From Arthrobacter sp. MYb229 (lineage in GTDB: Bacteria > Actinomycetota > Actinomycetes > Actinomycetales > Micrococcaceae): DNA of 64,000 nucleotides. The stretch spans positions 372,001 through 436,000 of the forward strand of contig NZ_PCPS01000002.1 of NCBI RefSeq assembly GCF_002975405.1, written 5' to 3'. Below, piece after piece: positions 18,131 through 27,280 of the stretch (position 1 is its first letter; each line of letters begins with the position of its first letter). The position numbers were made by a program, and so were the translations under genes. The notes below the pieces were generated by a model. It was given only the letters and a program-made list of their open reading frames with translations. It did no database searches and was not told the DNA's origin.

Positions 18131-18640
18131 CTGCGCGGCCCGACCGCCACGGCCAGCCGGGAAGGATCGTTCTACGGACGGTACCGGCTCTGCGCGATCG
18201 ATGGGACGATCCTGACCTTGGCGGACATCGAGCAGAACCGGTACAAATACTCGAAGCATGCCGGTCACCACGGCGGGACCGGGTACCCGCAAGCCCGCCT
18301 GCTGGCGTTGATCGCCTGCGGCACGCGCAGCATCATGGATGTCGTGTTCGGGCCGACGACCATCGGGGAAACCACCTACACCCCGCAGCTGCTGCGCTCC
18401 ATGGATGAAGGGATGCTGATCATGGCCGACCGGAACTTCGCCTCCGCCGGGCTGCTGCACCAGCTCCGGAAGACCGGCGCGCAGTTCCTGGTGCGGGTCA
18501 AGCTCGGACGGCAGCTGCCGGTGCGCCAGATACTGCCGGACGGATTCTATCTTTCAGTGCTGGCCGGACAACCGGTGCGGGGGCTCACCGTGCATGCCGA
18601 GACAACCAGACGCACCGAAACCTACCGATTGGTGACCAGC
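18110..18640 (+). mobile_element. IS4-family transposase remnant
   Basis: About 175 codons match an IS4-type DDE transposase. The first catalytic Asp is in RLCAIDGTIL, the second in GMLIMADRNFASAGL, and FLVRVKLGRQLPV precedes the truncation. The N-terminal domain and the C-terminal Glu region are missing. The flanks are unrelated gene pieces and no terminal inverted repeats are evident, so it is a dead internal fragment. Confidence 0.75.
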
Positions 18641-18923
18641 ATGTGCACCTGGACTCGACCCGCGTCGGCTTGCCCTTCCGCGAGCACACCAGCCGTCCCG
18701 GGGTCCGGGGCATGATGGGCAACGACCGGGAGAACTGGCGCGACGTGGAAATTGGATTGCCCGAGCGCGTGGCCGGAACCCTGGAACGGATGATCGCCCG
18801 CGGCACCACCAGTTGGCGTACCTTTGCCCAGGTGGACGTGGGCTGCATGCTCGTGAAATATGAAGCCGTGGTAGCCATCAAGGAGAAATTCGCCAACGAG
18901 GCCGACGTGCAGATCATGGTCTT

Positions 18924-18960
18924 CCCTGTGCCCGGCATCCTTCGGGAGCCGGGCACAGGG
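18924..18960. repeat. 13-bp inverted repeat inside the amidohydrolase pseudogene
   Basis: Perfect 13-bp arms (CCCTGTGCCCGGC and complement) enclose an 11-nt loop. They still encode the in-frame segment FPVPGILREPGTGK. Confidence 0.6.
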
Positions 18961-19069
18961 AAATACTTGGAAGACGCGCTCAAGGCAGGTGCCGACTTCA
19001 TGGTCGGCATCGATCCCTGCGAGCTGGACCGCGACCCGGTCCGCCATTTGGATGTGGTGTTCGGCTTGG

Positions 19070-19113
19070 CCGCCTCGTGCAGGTGGACATCGGCATCCAC
19101 CTGCACGAGGCGG
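19070..19113. repeat. 18-bp perfect inverted repeat at the frameshift
   Basis: Arms 19070-19087 and 19096-19113 are perfect complements around the 8-nt loop CATCGGCA. The right arm encodes the conserved IHLHEAG. The left arm lies exactly where the reading frame is lost. Confidence 0.7.
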
Positions 19114-19991
19114 GCACGCAGGGAGTCTTTTCCGCGGAACTGATTGCCGAGCGCACCCGGGCGCTGGGCATGGAAGGCAGGGTCAACCTGTCCCACGCCT
19201 ATGGACTGGGCGCAGTCGGCGAAGCCACCAGTCGGAAGCTGAGCGACACCTTCGCCGAGCTGGACTTCTCGCTGACCTCGGTCGCACCGAGCACCTCCAC
19301 CCTCCTGCCGCTGCTGGGCCTGGCCGAACCCGTGGTGCGCTTCGGGCTGGGAAAGGACGGGCAATGGGACTATTGGAGCCCTTATGTCAATTGCGAGATG
19401 CTGGACCGGACCTGGCAGCTGGCCTTCGTGTACGGCATGCCCAAAGACGAGCAGATCGAACATGCGCTCGCCGTGGCCGCCATGGGCGGCGCGTCGATCA
19501 TGAAGCGCGAGATGCCGCGGCTGGCGTCCGTGGCCGACCGACCGGGCATAGCCGTGGGAGACCGTGCGGACCTAGTGCTGATGGATGGCCAGACGGTTGC
19601 CTCGGCCGTCATGGAGCGCGGCGCCGACCGCACCGTCATCCGTGACGGGCGAGTGGTGCCACGGGTTGAGGGTACTGTCGGTCAGCGAGCCATTCTGAGT
19701 TGGTGGATTCAAGGGATCGTGTGCAGCACGCCAAGTCCCAGACAGGCACAACGGACAGGCCCGCGACATTCGGAGCTGCACGGAACGCTTCACCCCGGCA
19801 ATACCGCCGGTACCCCCGGTAGGCTATGCCCGAAATTTTGAAGACCGGCACCGCCTTGGCACCGGGATGACCGCCGCGCGAGCACGGTATCGATCCTTCA
19901 ACGTGCCAGGGTTGGCTTGCGGGGTCCGCCCTCGTCTGCGGAAATGACTGCACCCCGGAGCAAGAGGGCCGTATTCTAGAGTTTTACAGGA

Positions 19992-20021
19992 TGTCGAAAT
20001 ACGGTGCCCGGTCTGTAATAC
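19992..20021 (+). promoter_or_regulatory. Candidate promoter giving a leaderless transcript
   Basis: TGTCGA and TAATAC are 18 bases apart. The -10-like TAATAC ends seven bases before the GTG start of the membrane protein gene, predicting transcription from or near the start codon. The rest of the ~190-bp gap after the pseudogene shows no other feature. Confidence 0.3.
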
Positions 20022-20028
20022 TGGTGGT

Positions 20029-20652
20029 GTGCAAAAATCCTCCCGTTCAACACGTGCTCTCAGAGGCACCGCCGCCGCGTTCTTCGCGACGTCCGTTTCT
20101 CTGGTTTCCCACGTACTTGCGGGCGGAGCCATACCGGACATCCTGAACATCGCGCTACCGCTGTCCCTGTCGCTCATGGTCTGCATCTTGCTCAGCGGCA
20201 AACGGTTCACGTTCTGGCGGTTGTCCATCATGGTGGGGTTCAGCCAGATGCTCTTCCACCTCCTGTTCTCCATGGGAGCAGGTCATTCCGCTCTTTCAAC
20301 CGCGGGGCAAGGCATCCACGCACATCATGGAATATCCCTGGCGGTCGATGTGACCGGCTCGGCCAGTACCACCATGGCAAGCCACGGCGATGGCAGCATG
20401 CTGCTGGCGCACTTCCTTGCGGGGTTCGCTACCGTTCTGGTGCTTCACCGCAGCGAGCAGGTACTCATCGCGGCTTCGGAGATCATCGGCCTGTTCACCT
20501 GGAAACTCTTCTGGCGCCTGGTCAACTTCGCTTATCAGCCAGTGCGCCCGCAGACAGCGCCTGTGGAACCGCGCGAAATCCCTGCCTGCACGGTGGCCGT
20601 GTATGCCACGTCTGTCGTTCGCAGGGGCCCGCCCGTACTGGCAACGGTGTAA
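20029..20652 (+). CDS. Hypothetical membrane protein of the copper/DyP locus
   Basis: This 207-aa protein has about four hydrophobic helices (IPDILNIALPLSLSLMVCIL and MLLAHFLAGFATVLVLH among them). Between helices lies a His-rich loop (GHSALSTAGQGIHAHHG, then MASHGDG) that could bind metal. It starts with GTG and lacks a normal leader. The location ahead of a PCuAC copper chaperone, a DyP peroxidase and a PepSY protein suggests a metal-related envelope role. I do not recognise a named family. Confidence 0.7.
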   Translation: MQKSSRSTRALRGTAAAFFATSVSLVSHVLAGGAIPDILNIALPLSLSLMVCILLSGKRFTFWRLSIMVGFSQMLFHLLFSMGAGHSALSTAGQGIHAHHGISLAVDVTGSASTTMASHGDGSMLLAHFLAGFATVLVLHRSEQVLIAASEIIGLFTWKLFWRLVNFAYQPVRPQTAPVEPREIPACTVAVYATSVVRRGPPVLATV

Positions 20653-20900
20653 GACAACCTTGCAGTCCTTCTGGGCTGCGACTTTTCCGCTCCTGTTTGC
20701 AAAGGACCCGGAATCGGGCTCTGCCATGTCCCATCCCAGGACAAGCTACTGCGCTCGTGCACAATGATTTTTCCTGAAAGCATGCTGGCGAACGAATCTC
20801 ACTGAGTTCGTTCTATCAGCGTTGCCTTTCCAGTCTCCAGTGCGTCCTCCGTCCTGAACCCCGGAGGCCAACCAGTCCTGCCTCGCACCGCACCTTCGCA

Positions 20901-20925
20901 AGCCCTATTCGACCAGGGCTTTTTT
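20901..20925 (+). terminator. Intrinsic terminator after the membrane protein gene
   Basis: AGCCCT and AGGGCT form a 6-bp stem with an 8-nt loop, followed directly by six T. It separates the upstream membrane protein from the PCuAC operon. The remainder of the 400-bp gap shows no further gene. Confidence 0.7.
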
Positions 20926-21050
20926 CTCCCCTGCTGTGCCCAGCACAATGTTCCCTGACCGCCGATAGCAACATCGGTGTTTTCAGGCTCCACAGCAGCA
21001 CTGATTCGGAGCACCCTATTTGTGCTTCCCTCATTTTCCTAGGATGAACC

Positions 21051-21623
21051 GTGAAAACTTCTTTTGCCCTGCGCACCACTGCCCTATCCGCTGCCGCGTT
21101 GATCGCCTTGGCGGGTTGCGCCGCCACCCCTGCTGCTAACAGCAACCCGGCTCCAGCTGGCGCTTCTGTCACCATGAAAGATCCATGGGTGAAGGCTATC
21201 GACGAGGGGATGTCGGCGGGATTCGGCACAATTGAAAACACCGGAGACCAGGACATCACCGTCACCTCGGTCACGAGCCCGGCCTCCAGCGATCTGGAAC
21301 TGCACGAAACGGTAGCCAACGAATCCGGGGCCATGGTGATGCGCGAAAAAACTGGCGGATTCACCATCCCCGCCCACGGCGAACTGCATCTTGAACCAGG
21401 GGGAAGCCACATCATGCTCATGGACCTCGCCGAACCGCTCAAGCCCGGCAGCGTCGTGAACATGAGCCTGGAATTCTCCGATGACACCAGCTTCGAGATC
21501 ACCGCCCCGGTGAAGGACTTCGCCGGCGCGAATGAAAATTATGAGGGCTCCGAGCACGAGGGCATGGGTCATGACGAGTTGGACAAGGGCGACTCCGCAT
21601 CCGAAAGCGCCCACGATCACTAA
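21051..21623 (+). CDS. Copper chaperone PCu(A)C domain lipoprotein
   Basis: PCuAC proteins carry Cu(I) in the envelope and deliver it to cytochrome oxidase or other cuproenzymes. This 190-aa protein has a signal peptide with lipobox (LIALAGC) and a PCuAC domain (about residues 35-155). Candidate copper ligands are His in LELHETVANESGAMVMREK, the Met pair there, and His/Met in GGSHIMLM. The C-terminal tail is rich in His, Glu and Asp (EHEGMGHDELDKGDSASESA, then HDH), which may bind extra metal. It starts with GTG. Its stop overlaps the DyP gene start (TAATG), so the two are translated together. Confidence 0.88.
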   Translation: MKTSFALRTTALSAAALIALAGCAATPAANSNPAPAGASVTMKDPWVKAIDEGMSAGFGTIENTGDQDITVTSVTSPASSDLELHETVANESGAMVMREKTGGFTIPAHGELHLEPGGSHIMLMDLAEPLKPGSVVNMSLEFSDDTSFEITAPVKDFAGANENYEGSEHEGMGHDELDKGDSASESAHDH

Positions 21624-22825
21624 TGCCACACGAAGACACACCCGCCAAATCAGGCCCTAGCAGGCGAGGAATTCTGTTCGGCGGCGCCGCAGCCGGACTG
21701 GGAGCGATCGCCGCTCTGGGGATCGACTCCCTGGCCGGCGCTGCTGCGCCAGCCGGCGCTTCGGAGCCGTTGCACGGCCAAACCGTGATTCCGTTCTACG
21801 GCGAACACCAGGCAGGAATCGCCACCGAGCCCCAAGCCCACGCCAACTACATCGCGTTGGATTTGCGCGATGACCTTGACCACGAGTCCCTGCAACGCCT
21901 GCTCCGGTTGCTCAGCGATGACGCGGCAAGGCTCACCCAAGGCCAAGCGGCCTTGGCAGACACCGAACCGGAACTGGGCACGGTTCCAGCACGGCTCACC
22001 GTGACCTTCGGATTCGGTCCGAAACTCATGGAACTCGCGGGGTCCTCGGCCAGCGAAGGCCAACCGTTGCCGGGGTTCAAGATCGACCGGCTCGAAGAAC
22101 GCTGGAACGATGGGGATCTGCTGCTGCATATCGCTTCGGACGATCCATTGTCCGTTGCGCATGCCCAACGGATGATGCTCAAGGATGCCCGCCGGTTTGC
22201 CTCGGTGAAATGGGTGCAGTCCGGGTTCCGCCGATCACGGGGATCCGAGGCCAGCGGCACCACGATGCGGAATCTGTTCGGACAAGTCGACGGGACCGTG
22301 AATCCCATCCCCGGTTCGGAGGATTTCAACTCTGTGGTGTGGAACGCGGATGGGAGCACCACCATGGTCCTTCGGCGCATCCGAATGGATGTTGATACCT
22401 GGGATGAGCTTGACCGCTCCGGCCGGGAATTCAGTGTTGGGCGGACCCTGGGCAACGGAGCTCCGACCACGGGAACCCAAGAACACGATGAGCCTGACTT
22501 CGAAGCGACCAACGCCTTGGGGTTCACGGTCATCGCCGCGCAGGCGCACATCCGCAGAGCCCGGTCCGATAACACGAACGAGCGGATCTTCCGGCGTGGA
22601 TACAACTACGACGAGCCGCCCAACGTGAATGACATCTCCAATTCGGGGCTGATCTTCGTGTCCTACCAAAAGAGCGTGGCCAAGCAATACACCCCGATGC
22701 AGCAACGCCTATCGGACCTTGACGCGCTGAACCAGTGGACGACTCCCATCGGCTCGGCCGTCTTCCTGATCCCCCCGGGCTGCGCCGAAGGAGGATTCAT
22801 CGGTGAAACCCTTTTCGCAGCCTAG
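21623..22825 (+). CDS. Tat-exported DyP-type haem peroxidase
   Basis: DyP peroxidases use haem and peroxide; the EfeB subgroup takes part in iron uptake or haem deferrochelation. The 400-aa protein has a twin-arginine signal (SRRGILFGGAAAGLGAIAAL). It also has the conserved distal Asp motif in NLFGQVDGTVNP and a likely proximal His in AAQAHIRRARSDN, followed by ERIFRRGYNYD. It overlaps the PCuAC gene by one base and precedes a PepSY membrane protein. No EfeU or EfeO gene is next to it, so this is not a complete efe operon. Confidence 0.9.
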   Translation: MPHEDTPAKSGPSRRGILFGGAAAGLGAIAALGIDSLAGAAAPAGASEPLHGQTVIPFYGEHQAGIATEPQAHANYIALDLRDDLDHESLQRLLRLLSDDAARLTQGQAALADTEPELGTVPARLTVTFGFGPKLMELAGSSASEGQPLPGFKIDRLEERWNDGDLLLHIASDDPLSVAHAQRMMLKDARRFASVKWVQSGFRRSRGSEASGTTMRNLFGQVDGTVNPIPGSEDFNSVVWNADGSTTMVLRRIRMDVDTWDELDRSGREFSVGRTLGNGAPTTGTQEHDEPDFEATNALGFTVIAAQAHIRRARSDNTNERIFRRGYNYDEPPNVNDISNSGLIFVSYQKSVAKQYTPMQQRLSDLDALNQWTTPIGSAVFLIPPGCAEGGFIGETLFAA

Positions 22826-22864
22826 CCACCTGTACTCTTCCTACTTTTCCCTCAAGGACCGTTC

Positions 22865-24313
22865 ATGACTTTTCTGGAAACCACGACCCCGGAATCCCAG
22901 CCACCGCCCGTGCCTTCGGGGCCCACCCGAAAGGGATGGCTCGGCCAGCTGCTGCTACGGCTGCACTTCTATGCGGGAATCTTCATCGGCCCGTTTATCC
23001 TTGTGGCCGCGGTGAGCGGCGCCTTGTATGCAATTACTCCGCAAATCGAACAGGCTGTCTATGCCGATCAGCTGCGCGCGCCGATAGCTGATTCCTATTT
23101 GCCGCTGGCCGATCAAGTTGAGGCGGCCAACACCTACCTGGGCAGTGATGATGCGCTGGTTGCGGTTCGCCCGGCACCGCACCCCGGTGATACCACCAGG
23201 GTGATGTATGCGGACGAGAACCTGGGAGCCAGCGAAACCAGGGCCATTTTCATCGACCCGGCCACCGCTGAAATCCGCGGAGACTTGACCGCCTACGGGA
23301 CCAGCGGTGCGCTGCCCCTGCGGACCTGGATTGACCAGTTGCACCGCAACCTGCAGCTCGGTGAGCCGGGGCGCATGTATAGCGAACTGGCAGCCTCCTG
23401 GCTGGGAGTTATCGCCCTGGCAGGATTTGGCCTGTGGATTCTGCGCATCAGGAAAACCAAGCGAAAAAAAGACCTCATCCGCCCCGCTGTCAAGGCAAAA
23501 GGCTACCGGCGCCTGGCCAGCTGGCATGGATCGCTAGGGATCTGGGTCTTGCTCGGCGCATTCTTCCTCTCCGCCACCGGCATCACCTGGTCGACCTACG
23601 GTGGCGCGAATGTCAGTGAGCTGCGCGCCGCGCTGAACTGGGGAACCCCCTCGGTGGGCACGGAGCTGTCTGCCGCGGAGGGCAGTGCAGGTGATGAGCA
23701 CGCCCATCACCACGGGGCCGCGCCCGCGCCAACCGGCGACTCGGTGAACCCGGCGGCATTCGATACCATGCTCTCGATCGCCAAGGAAGTCAACGTCAAT
23801 ACGGGACTGGTTGAGATCAAGCCGCCAGCCGCGAAAGGAAAGGCGTGGGTGGTCCAAGAGATCCAGCGGTCCTACCCGACCGAAGTCGACGCGGTCTCTA
23901 TCAATGGGCAAACACTGGACGTCGTGGACCGTGTTGATTTCAGGGAGTTCAGCCTCGCCGCGAAACTCTCGCGATGGGGAATCGATATCCACATGGGCTC
24001 CATGTTCGGACTTCCCAACCAGATCCTGTTGTTCCTGGTCGCCTCGGCCATCGCCTCCATGGTGGTGCTGGGCTATGCGATGTGGTGGAAGCGCCGCCCC
24101 ACGAAGAATCCCGCACTACGCATGGGCAAAGCCCCTGCACGTGGCGGCTTAACCCGCGCCCCATGGTGGGGCATCCCGTTGGTCTTGCTGGCTGCAGCTG
24201 CCGTCGGCGTCTTCCTGCCTCTTATGGGGATCAGCCTGGCCCTGTTCCTGCTCGCGGACCTGGTCGTTGGCTGGATTCATCGAGCCAAGAGCAAACGGCC
24301 GGCCACCAAGTAG
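22865..24313 (+). CDS. PepSY-associated membrane protein
   Basis: This 482-aa protein matches the PepSY-TM family. It has an N-terminal helix pair with FIGPFILVAAVSGALYAITP, an extracytoplasmic PepSY-like part, a second helix (GSLGIWVLLGAFFLSATGIT), and two or three helices near the C-terminus. A His-rich extracytoplasmic loop (DEHAHHHGAAPAP) is a possible metal site. Relatives act in siderophore/iron reduction or envelope metal handling. It follows the DyP gene by 39 bases with AAGGA before its ATG, so it belongs to the same operon, which ends at the next hairpin. Confidence 0.85.
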   Translation: MTFLETTTPESQPPPVPSGPTRKGWLGQLLLRLHFYAGIFIGPFILVAAVSGALYAITPQIEQAVYADQLRAPIADSYLPLADQVEAANTYLGSDDALVAVRPAPHPGDTTRVMYADENLGASETRAIFIDPATAEIRGDLTAYGTSGALPLRTWIDQLHRNLQLGEPGRMYSELAASWLGVIALAGFGLWILRIRKTKRKKDLIRPAVKAKGYRRLASWHGSLGIWVLLGAFFLSATGITWSTYGGANVSELRAALNWGTPSVGTELSAAEGSAGDEHAHHHGAAPAPTGDSVNPAAFDTMLSIAKEVNVNTGLVEIKPPAAKGKAWVVQEIQRSYPTEVDAVSINGQTLDVVDRVDFREFSLAAKLSRWGIDIHMGSMFGLPNQILLFLVASAIASMVVLGYAMWWKRRPTKNPALRMGKAPARGGLTRAPWWGIPLVLLAAAAVGVFLPLMGISLALFLLADLVVGWIHRAKSKRPATK

Positions 24314-24339
24314 CCAGCTGGCCTCAGTGGTGTTTGAAC

Positions 24340-24376
24340 AGTGCCCTGCGTGCGATGCGCGGAGGGCACTTTTCTT
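24340..24376 (+). terminator. Intrinsic terminator of the PCuAC-DyP-PepSY operon
   Basis: AGTGCCCT pairs with AGGGCACT across a 15-nt loop, followed by TTTTCTT. It lies 27 bases after the PepSY stop. Confidence 0.8.
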
Positions 24377-24589
24377 CCCTGAAAGATCGATCTCGGTGCC
24401 TCGTAAAAGGCGCGCTCAGAGATGCAATTTGTGAAGCCGTATCAAGAAGCAGGATTCGTGCCAGCGGCCAATCCGGAAGGGTCGTTGAAGGGCCGGCCGT
24501 AATTCGGCAGGGCAAGCTCCTCATGGGCTTCGATTGGAGTGGCGTCATTGATCTTGTCACCGGGCCAGGCCTGCCAGGACCAGTGGAGA

Positions 24590-25051
24590 TGTCCTGAGGA
24601 AGAGATAACAGCTCGCAGTGCGCGACCAGGGGCAGGGCGAGCAGCTCGTCAATGATCAGGTGCTGCAGCTCGCCGCTGTTGGCCACCGCGACATGGACCA
24701 GGTAGTCCTGGCTGCCGCTGACGTTGTACAGCGCGAGAGTTTCGGGCAAGGCCGGTGCCGTCTGCGCGAAGTCGTTGGCGGTGTCGCGGGCATGAGGACG
24801 GATCTGGATGCCCAAGAATGCCTGCTCGCCCTCGCCTTGCAGACTCGGCAGCGCATGGGCGCAAGCGGCCTCGACGGAGCCATTGCGGCGCATCCACCTG
24901 ATCCGCTCTAAGCAGGTGTTGGGGCTACTTCGACCTTGGCGGCGATTTCCTTGTTCGGCATGGACTCATCCACCTGCAGTAATTCCGGTACCGCCCATTC
25001 AACCGAATCCAATTCAGGAGATTGGACCGAATTGCCCTTTGACCCAACCAT
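24590..25051 (-). pseudogene. Lrp/AsnC-family regulator, frameshifted
   Basis: The N-terminal part has the AsnC helix-turn-helix (SPELDSVEWAVPELLQVDES, then MPNKEIAAKVEVAPT). Near 24905 one extra base shifts the frame. The rest of the helix-turn-helix (CLERIRWMRRNG) and the ligand domain (GEQAFLGIQIRPHARDTAND; NVSGSQDYLVHVAVANSGEL; LLALPLVAHCE) continue in another frame. The C-terminal end also runs on without a proper stop. Such regulators sense amino acids; this copy should be inactive unless the shift is a sequencing error. Confidence 0.75.
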
Positions 25052-25197
25052 GGACAAATCCTGACGAATCTGGCGCCTGGTCTGAGTCTGGAAACATGCT
25101 GGCGGACCGGAGGGCTGGCAGGGGAATCGAATCATGGGCGGCTTTCGCCCTGGCGCTTTTGGCGGCATTGGCGGTGCCCGGCGCGGAGCTGGAAGCC

Positions 25198-26214
25198 TCA
25201 GCGCTGTTTCGGGTCGAAAAAAAGCGCACCTAGAATTCCGGCCGACACGCCCAAGAGGTTCGCCAACGCCCGTTCAAGCATCACGCTGGCATCCACACTC
25301 GGGTCAGCCAACTCCAGCATGAGCATGATCTGCGGGGTGAAGAAGCTGAGTGCCAGTCCGTAATTCCGGGTCATGTAGCCTTCGGTGGGGAACATCAAGA
25401 AGATGACGGCCAGCCCGAGCCAAACCTCGGGAAGCTGAAGAGAATAGATGCCCAGCAGCACGAGCAGGCCGGCGACGGTGCCGGCGACGCGATGCGCCCC
25501 TCGGCTCAGTCTGCCGCGCGCGTTGCCTGCCGCCAGCGGCACGACGGCACTGGCCATGACCCACGCCAGATGATCCACGCCCAGCAGCATCGCGATGGAT
25601 CCTGCCAGCAGGACGACGCAGCCATAGCAGCCCGCTCGGCGCAAGATCTCTTGCCAGGGCAGTCCGCGTCCGGTGTTCCGCCTTTCGGATCCCACGAACC
25701 GGGCCGTCTGGCCAAGCACGATGCTGAACATCGCGGTCAAAACGAACGCCGCGAGACCCGATGTTGCAAGCTGTTCTCCGACGGGCAGGCTTCCCAAGGC
25801 GCCGAACGCGAACAGGGGGAAGAAGGACCCTCCGGGTTTCAGGCCGAACCGATCCGAACACAGCGAGCTGCATAATGCCACCATGATTCCGGCGGCCAGG
25901 AAGGGCCACGGGGCCAGATGCCACGGGGCGATGAAAATTGCCGATATGCCCGCGGCAAGCATCATCGCCGCCGCGAGTGCCTGGTCCTTGAGTCGTTGCA
26001 GGCGATTCGGATTTCTTCCGTACATTCCAACGACCGAGCCGAAGACCGCATAGACCATCAGCTCGCCGTGGCCCAGGATCAGCAGGACGATTCCGGGAAT
26101 GGCGAGGCCGAACCCCACCCGCAAGGCCGGCCGCAGCTCGGGTCGATGCGCCGCGCGCAGCAGCTGCCAGTTTGGTGTGCCCCACGCGGACGTCGTGCGA
26201 AGCCTGACGTCCAT
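25198..26214 (-). CDS. FUSC/aromatic-acid-exporter-like membrane protein
   Basis: This 338-aa protein contains two sets of hydrophobic helices in a repeated layout (about residues 30-165 and 195-330). Examples are GFGLAIPGIVLLILGHGELM and AGTVAGLLVLLGIYSLQLPE, with a conserved-looking FLMFPTEGYMTRNYGLALSF segment. This matches FUSC-type proteins, some of which export fusaric or aromatic carboxylic acids, though it lacks the long cytoplasmic domain of the full-length Gram-negative members. The gene is alone on its strand between a broken AsnC gene and a LysR regulator. Function is assigned only at family level. Confidence 0.7.
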   Translation of the reverse strand: MDVRLRTTSAWGTPNWQLLRAAHRPELRPALRVGFGLAIPGIVLLILGHGELMVYAVFGSVVGMYGRNPNRLQRLKDQALAAAMMLAAGISAIFIAPWHLAPWPFLAAGIMVALCSSLCSDRFGLKPGGSFFPLFAFGALGSLPVGEQLATSGLAAFVLTAMFSIVLGQTARFVGSERRNTGRGLPWQEILRRAGCYGCVVLLAGSIAMLLGVDHLAWVMASAVVPLAAGNARGRLSRGAHRVAGTVAGLLVLLGIYSLQLPEVWLGLAVIFLMFPTEGYMTRNYGLALSFFTPQIMLMLELADPSVDASVMLERALANLLGVSAGILGALFFDPKQR

Positions 26215-26345
26215 GCCCGTTGAACCTACTTTCCCTAGTCCGTTGAGCTTCGCGACGGCGCAAAATCACCCGGTGGTTCAAGTGTCCGTGAGCAGGCTTG
26301 ATCATGTCCAAGAATTACTTCCAATGGATCAATAGATCGACCTTA

Positions 26346-27260
26346 TTATGCTAGGTCAGTAGCGTAATCGGCGTTCGGGAAGATCTTGGTCACAGTTTGT
26401 AAGAAAGCTCGTGGCACCGGCGGCAGCGATTGCGCGCAGTGCATCACGAGCACCATCTGGGCTGTGACGTGCGGAGCGACCAAGGCCGTCTGCTCAAGTC
26501 CGGGCAGCAGCCCGAAGGGATCCAGCCATTGCTTGGGGACGATACTGGCCCATTGGCCGGTAGCCACGTAGGCAATGAGCGAAGCCACGGAATCGCACTC
26601 TATGCGTGGCTCGGCGCGCATTCCGCTAGCGGCAAGCGCGGCATCGAGTACTTGCCGGCCCCGCAAGCTGCCGTCCAAAAGGCATAGCGGAAGTTCCAGC
26701 GCTGCGCTCCAGCCTGCAAGGGTGCGATCTTCGGGCAACATCCCGACCGCGCTGAGCAGCACATGCTCTTCGGCGTACAGGGGGACTACCCGCAACCCCA
26801 CGAGGTCCTCGGGCACGGCATAGATGAGCCCGGCGTCCAGTTCGTAGTTCTTGATGCGGCGCACGATGTCAGCCGAGCGAAGGCTCGATTCCAGGACGAT
26901 GCCCACCTGGTCGTAGACGCGCGCGAATGGGTCCGTCAGCTGGACCACGGTGGTCGCCGCGGCCGGAACAACGCCCAAGCGCAGAGATCCCTTGATCCCT
27001 GATCGCAAAGCATGAGCCTCTTGGCGCAGGGAGTCCCTGTCGCTGAGCATGCGCCGCGCCCAACGCAGAACCGACTCGCCTTCCAAAGTTAGCCCTTGGA
27101 AAGAATGCCCGCGGCGGACCAGCGGCACGCCCAGTTCGTCTTCGAGCTTGCGAATGGATTCCGAGAGCGCCGGTTGGGAGATGCGGCAGAACTGCGCGGC
27201 CCTCGCGAAGTGCTGTTCGCGGGCCAGAGCCACAAAGTATTCCAACTGCTTCAACATCAT
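26346..27260 (-). CDS. LysR-family transcriptional regulator
   Basis: The 304-aa protein is a standard LysR regulator: an N-terminal helix-turn-helix (LEYFVALAREQHFARAAQFC and ISQPALSESIRKLEDELGV) and a two-lobed effector domain (about residues 90-295). ATGATG at the start allows two adjacent initiation codons. It lies downstream of the acid-sugar operon in the same direction. That operon already faces a FadR-type regulator, so this LysR's target is more likely the FUSC-like gene or a distant one. Confidence 0.9.
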   Translation of the reverse strand: MMLKQLEYFVALAREQHFARAAQFCRISQPALSESIRKLEDELGVPLVRRGHSFQGLTLEGESVLRWARRMLSDRDSLRQEAHALRSGIKGSLRLGVVPAAATTVVQLTDPFARVYDQVGIVLESSLRSADIVRRIKNYELDAGLIYAVPEDLVGLRVVPLYAEEHVLLSAVGMLPEDRTLAGWSAALELPLCLLDGSLRGRQVLDAALAASGMRAEPRIECDSVASLIAYVATGQWASIVPKQWLDPFGLLPGLEQTALVAPHVTAQMVLVMHCAQSLPPVPRAFLQTVTKIFPNADYATDLA

Positions 27261-27280
27261 GGATCCATTGCATCATGGAT
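27255..27280. repeat. Direct repeat CATCATGGAT at the LysR start
   Basis: Two identical 10-base copies lie 16 bases apart (27255-27264 and 27271-27280), and the first overlaps the LysR start codons. Possible autoregulatory site; LysR boxes usually have a T-N11-A form, which this is not clearly. Confidence 0.3.

Larger units (their letters stand above)
18639..19841 (+). pseudogene. Amidohydrolase (cytosine deaminase-like), truncated and frameshifted
   Basis: The reading begins abruptly at the metal-binding HVHLDSTRVGLPFREHT of a CodA-type amidohydrolase; the expected ~60 N-terminal residues are replaced by transposase sequence. Frame 1 continues to DVVFGLA near 19070, then the coding moves to another frame (QVDIGIHLHEAG and LSHAYGLGAVGEA onward), so codons were lost at a frameshift. 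The C-terminal part reaches ADLVLMDGQTVASAV and a short tail. Relatives deaminate or hydrolyse cytosine, creatinine or cyclic amides. With the nearby NCS1 permease it may once have served nucleobase or hydantoin catabolism. Confidence 0.75.
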
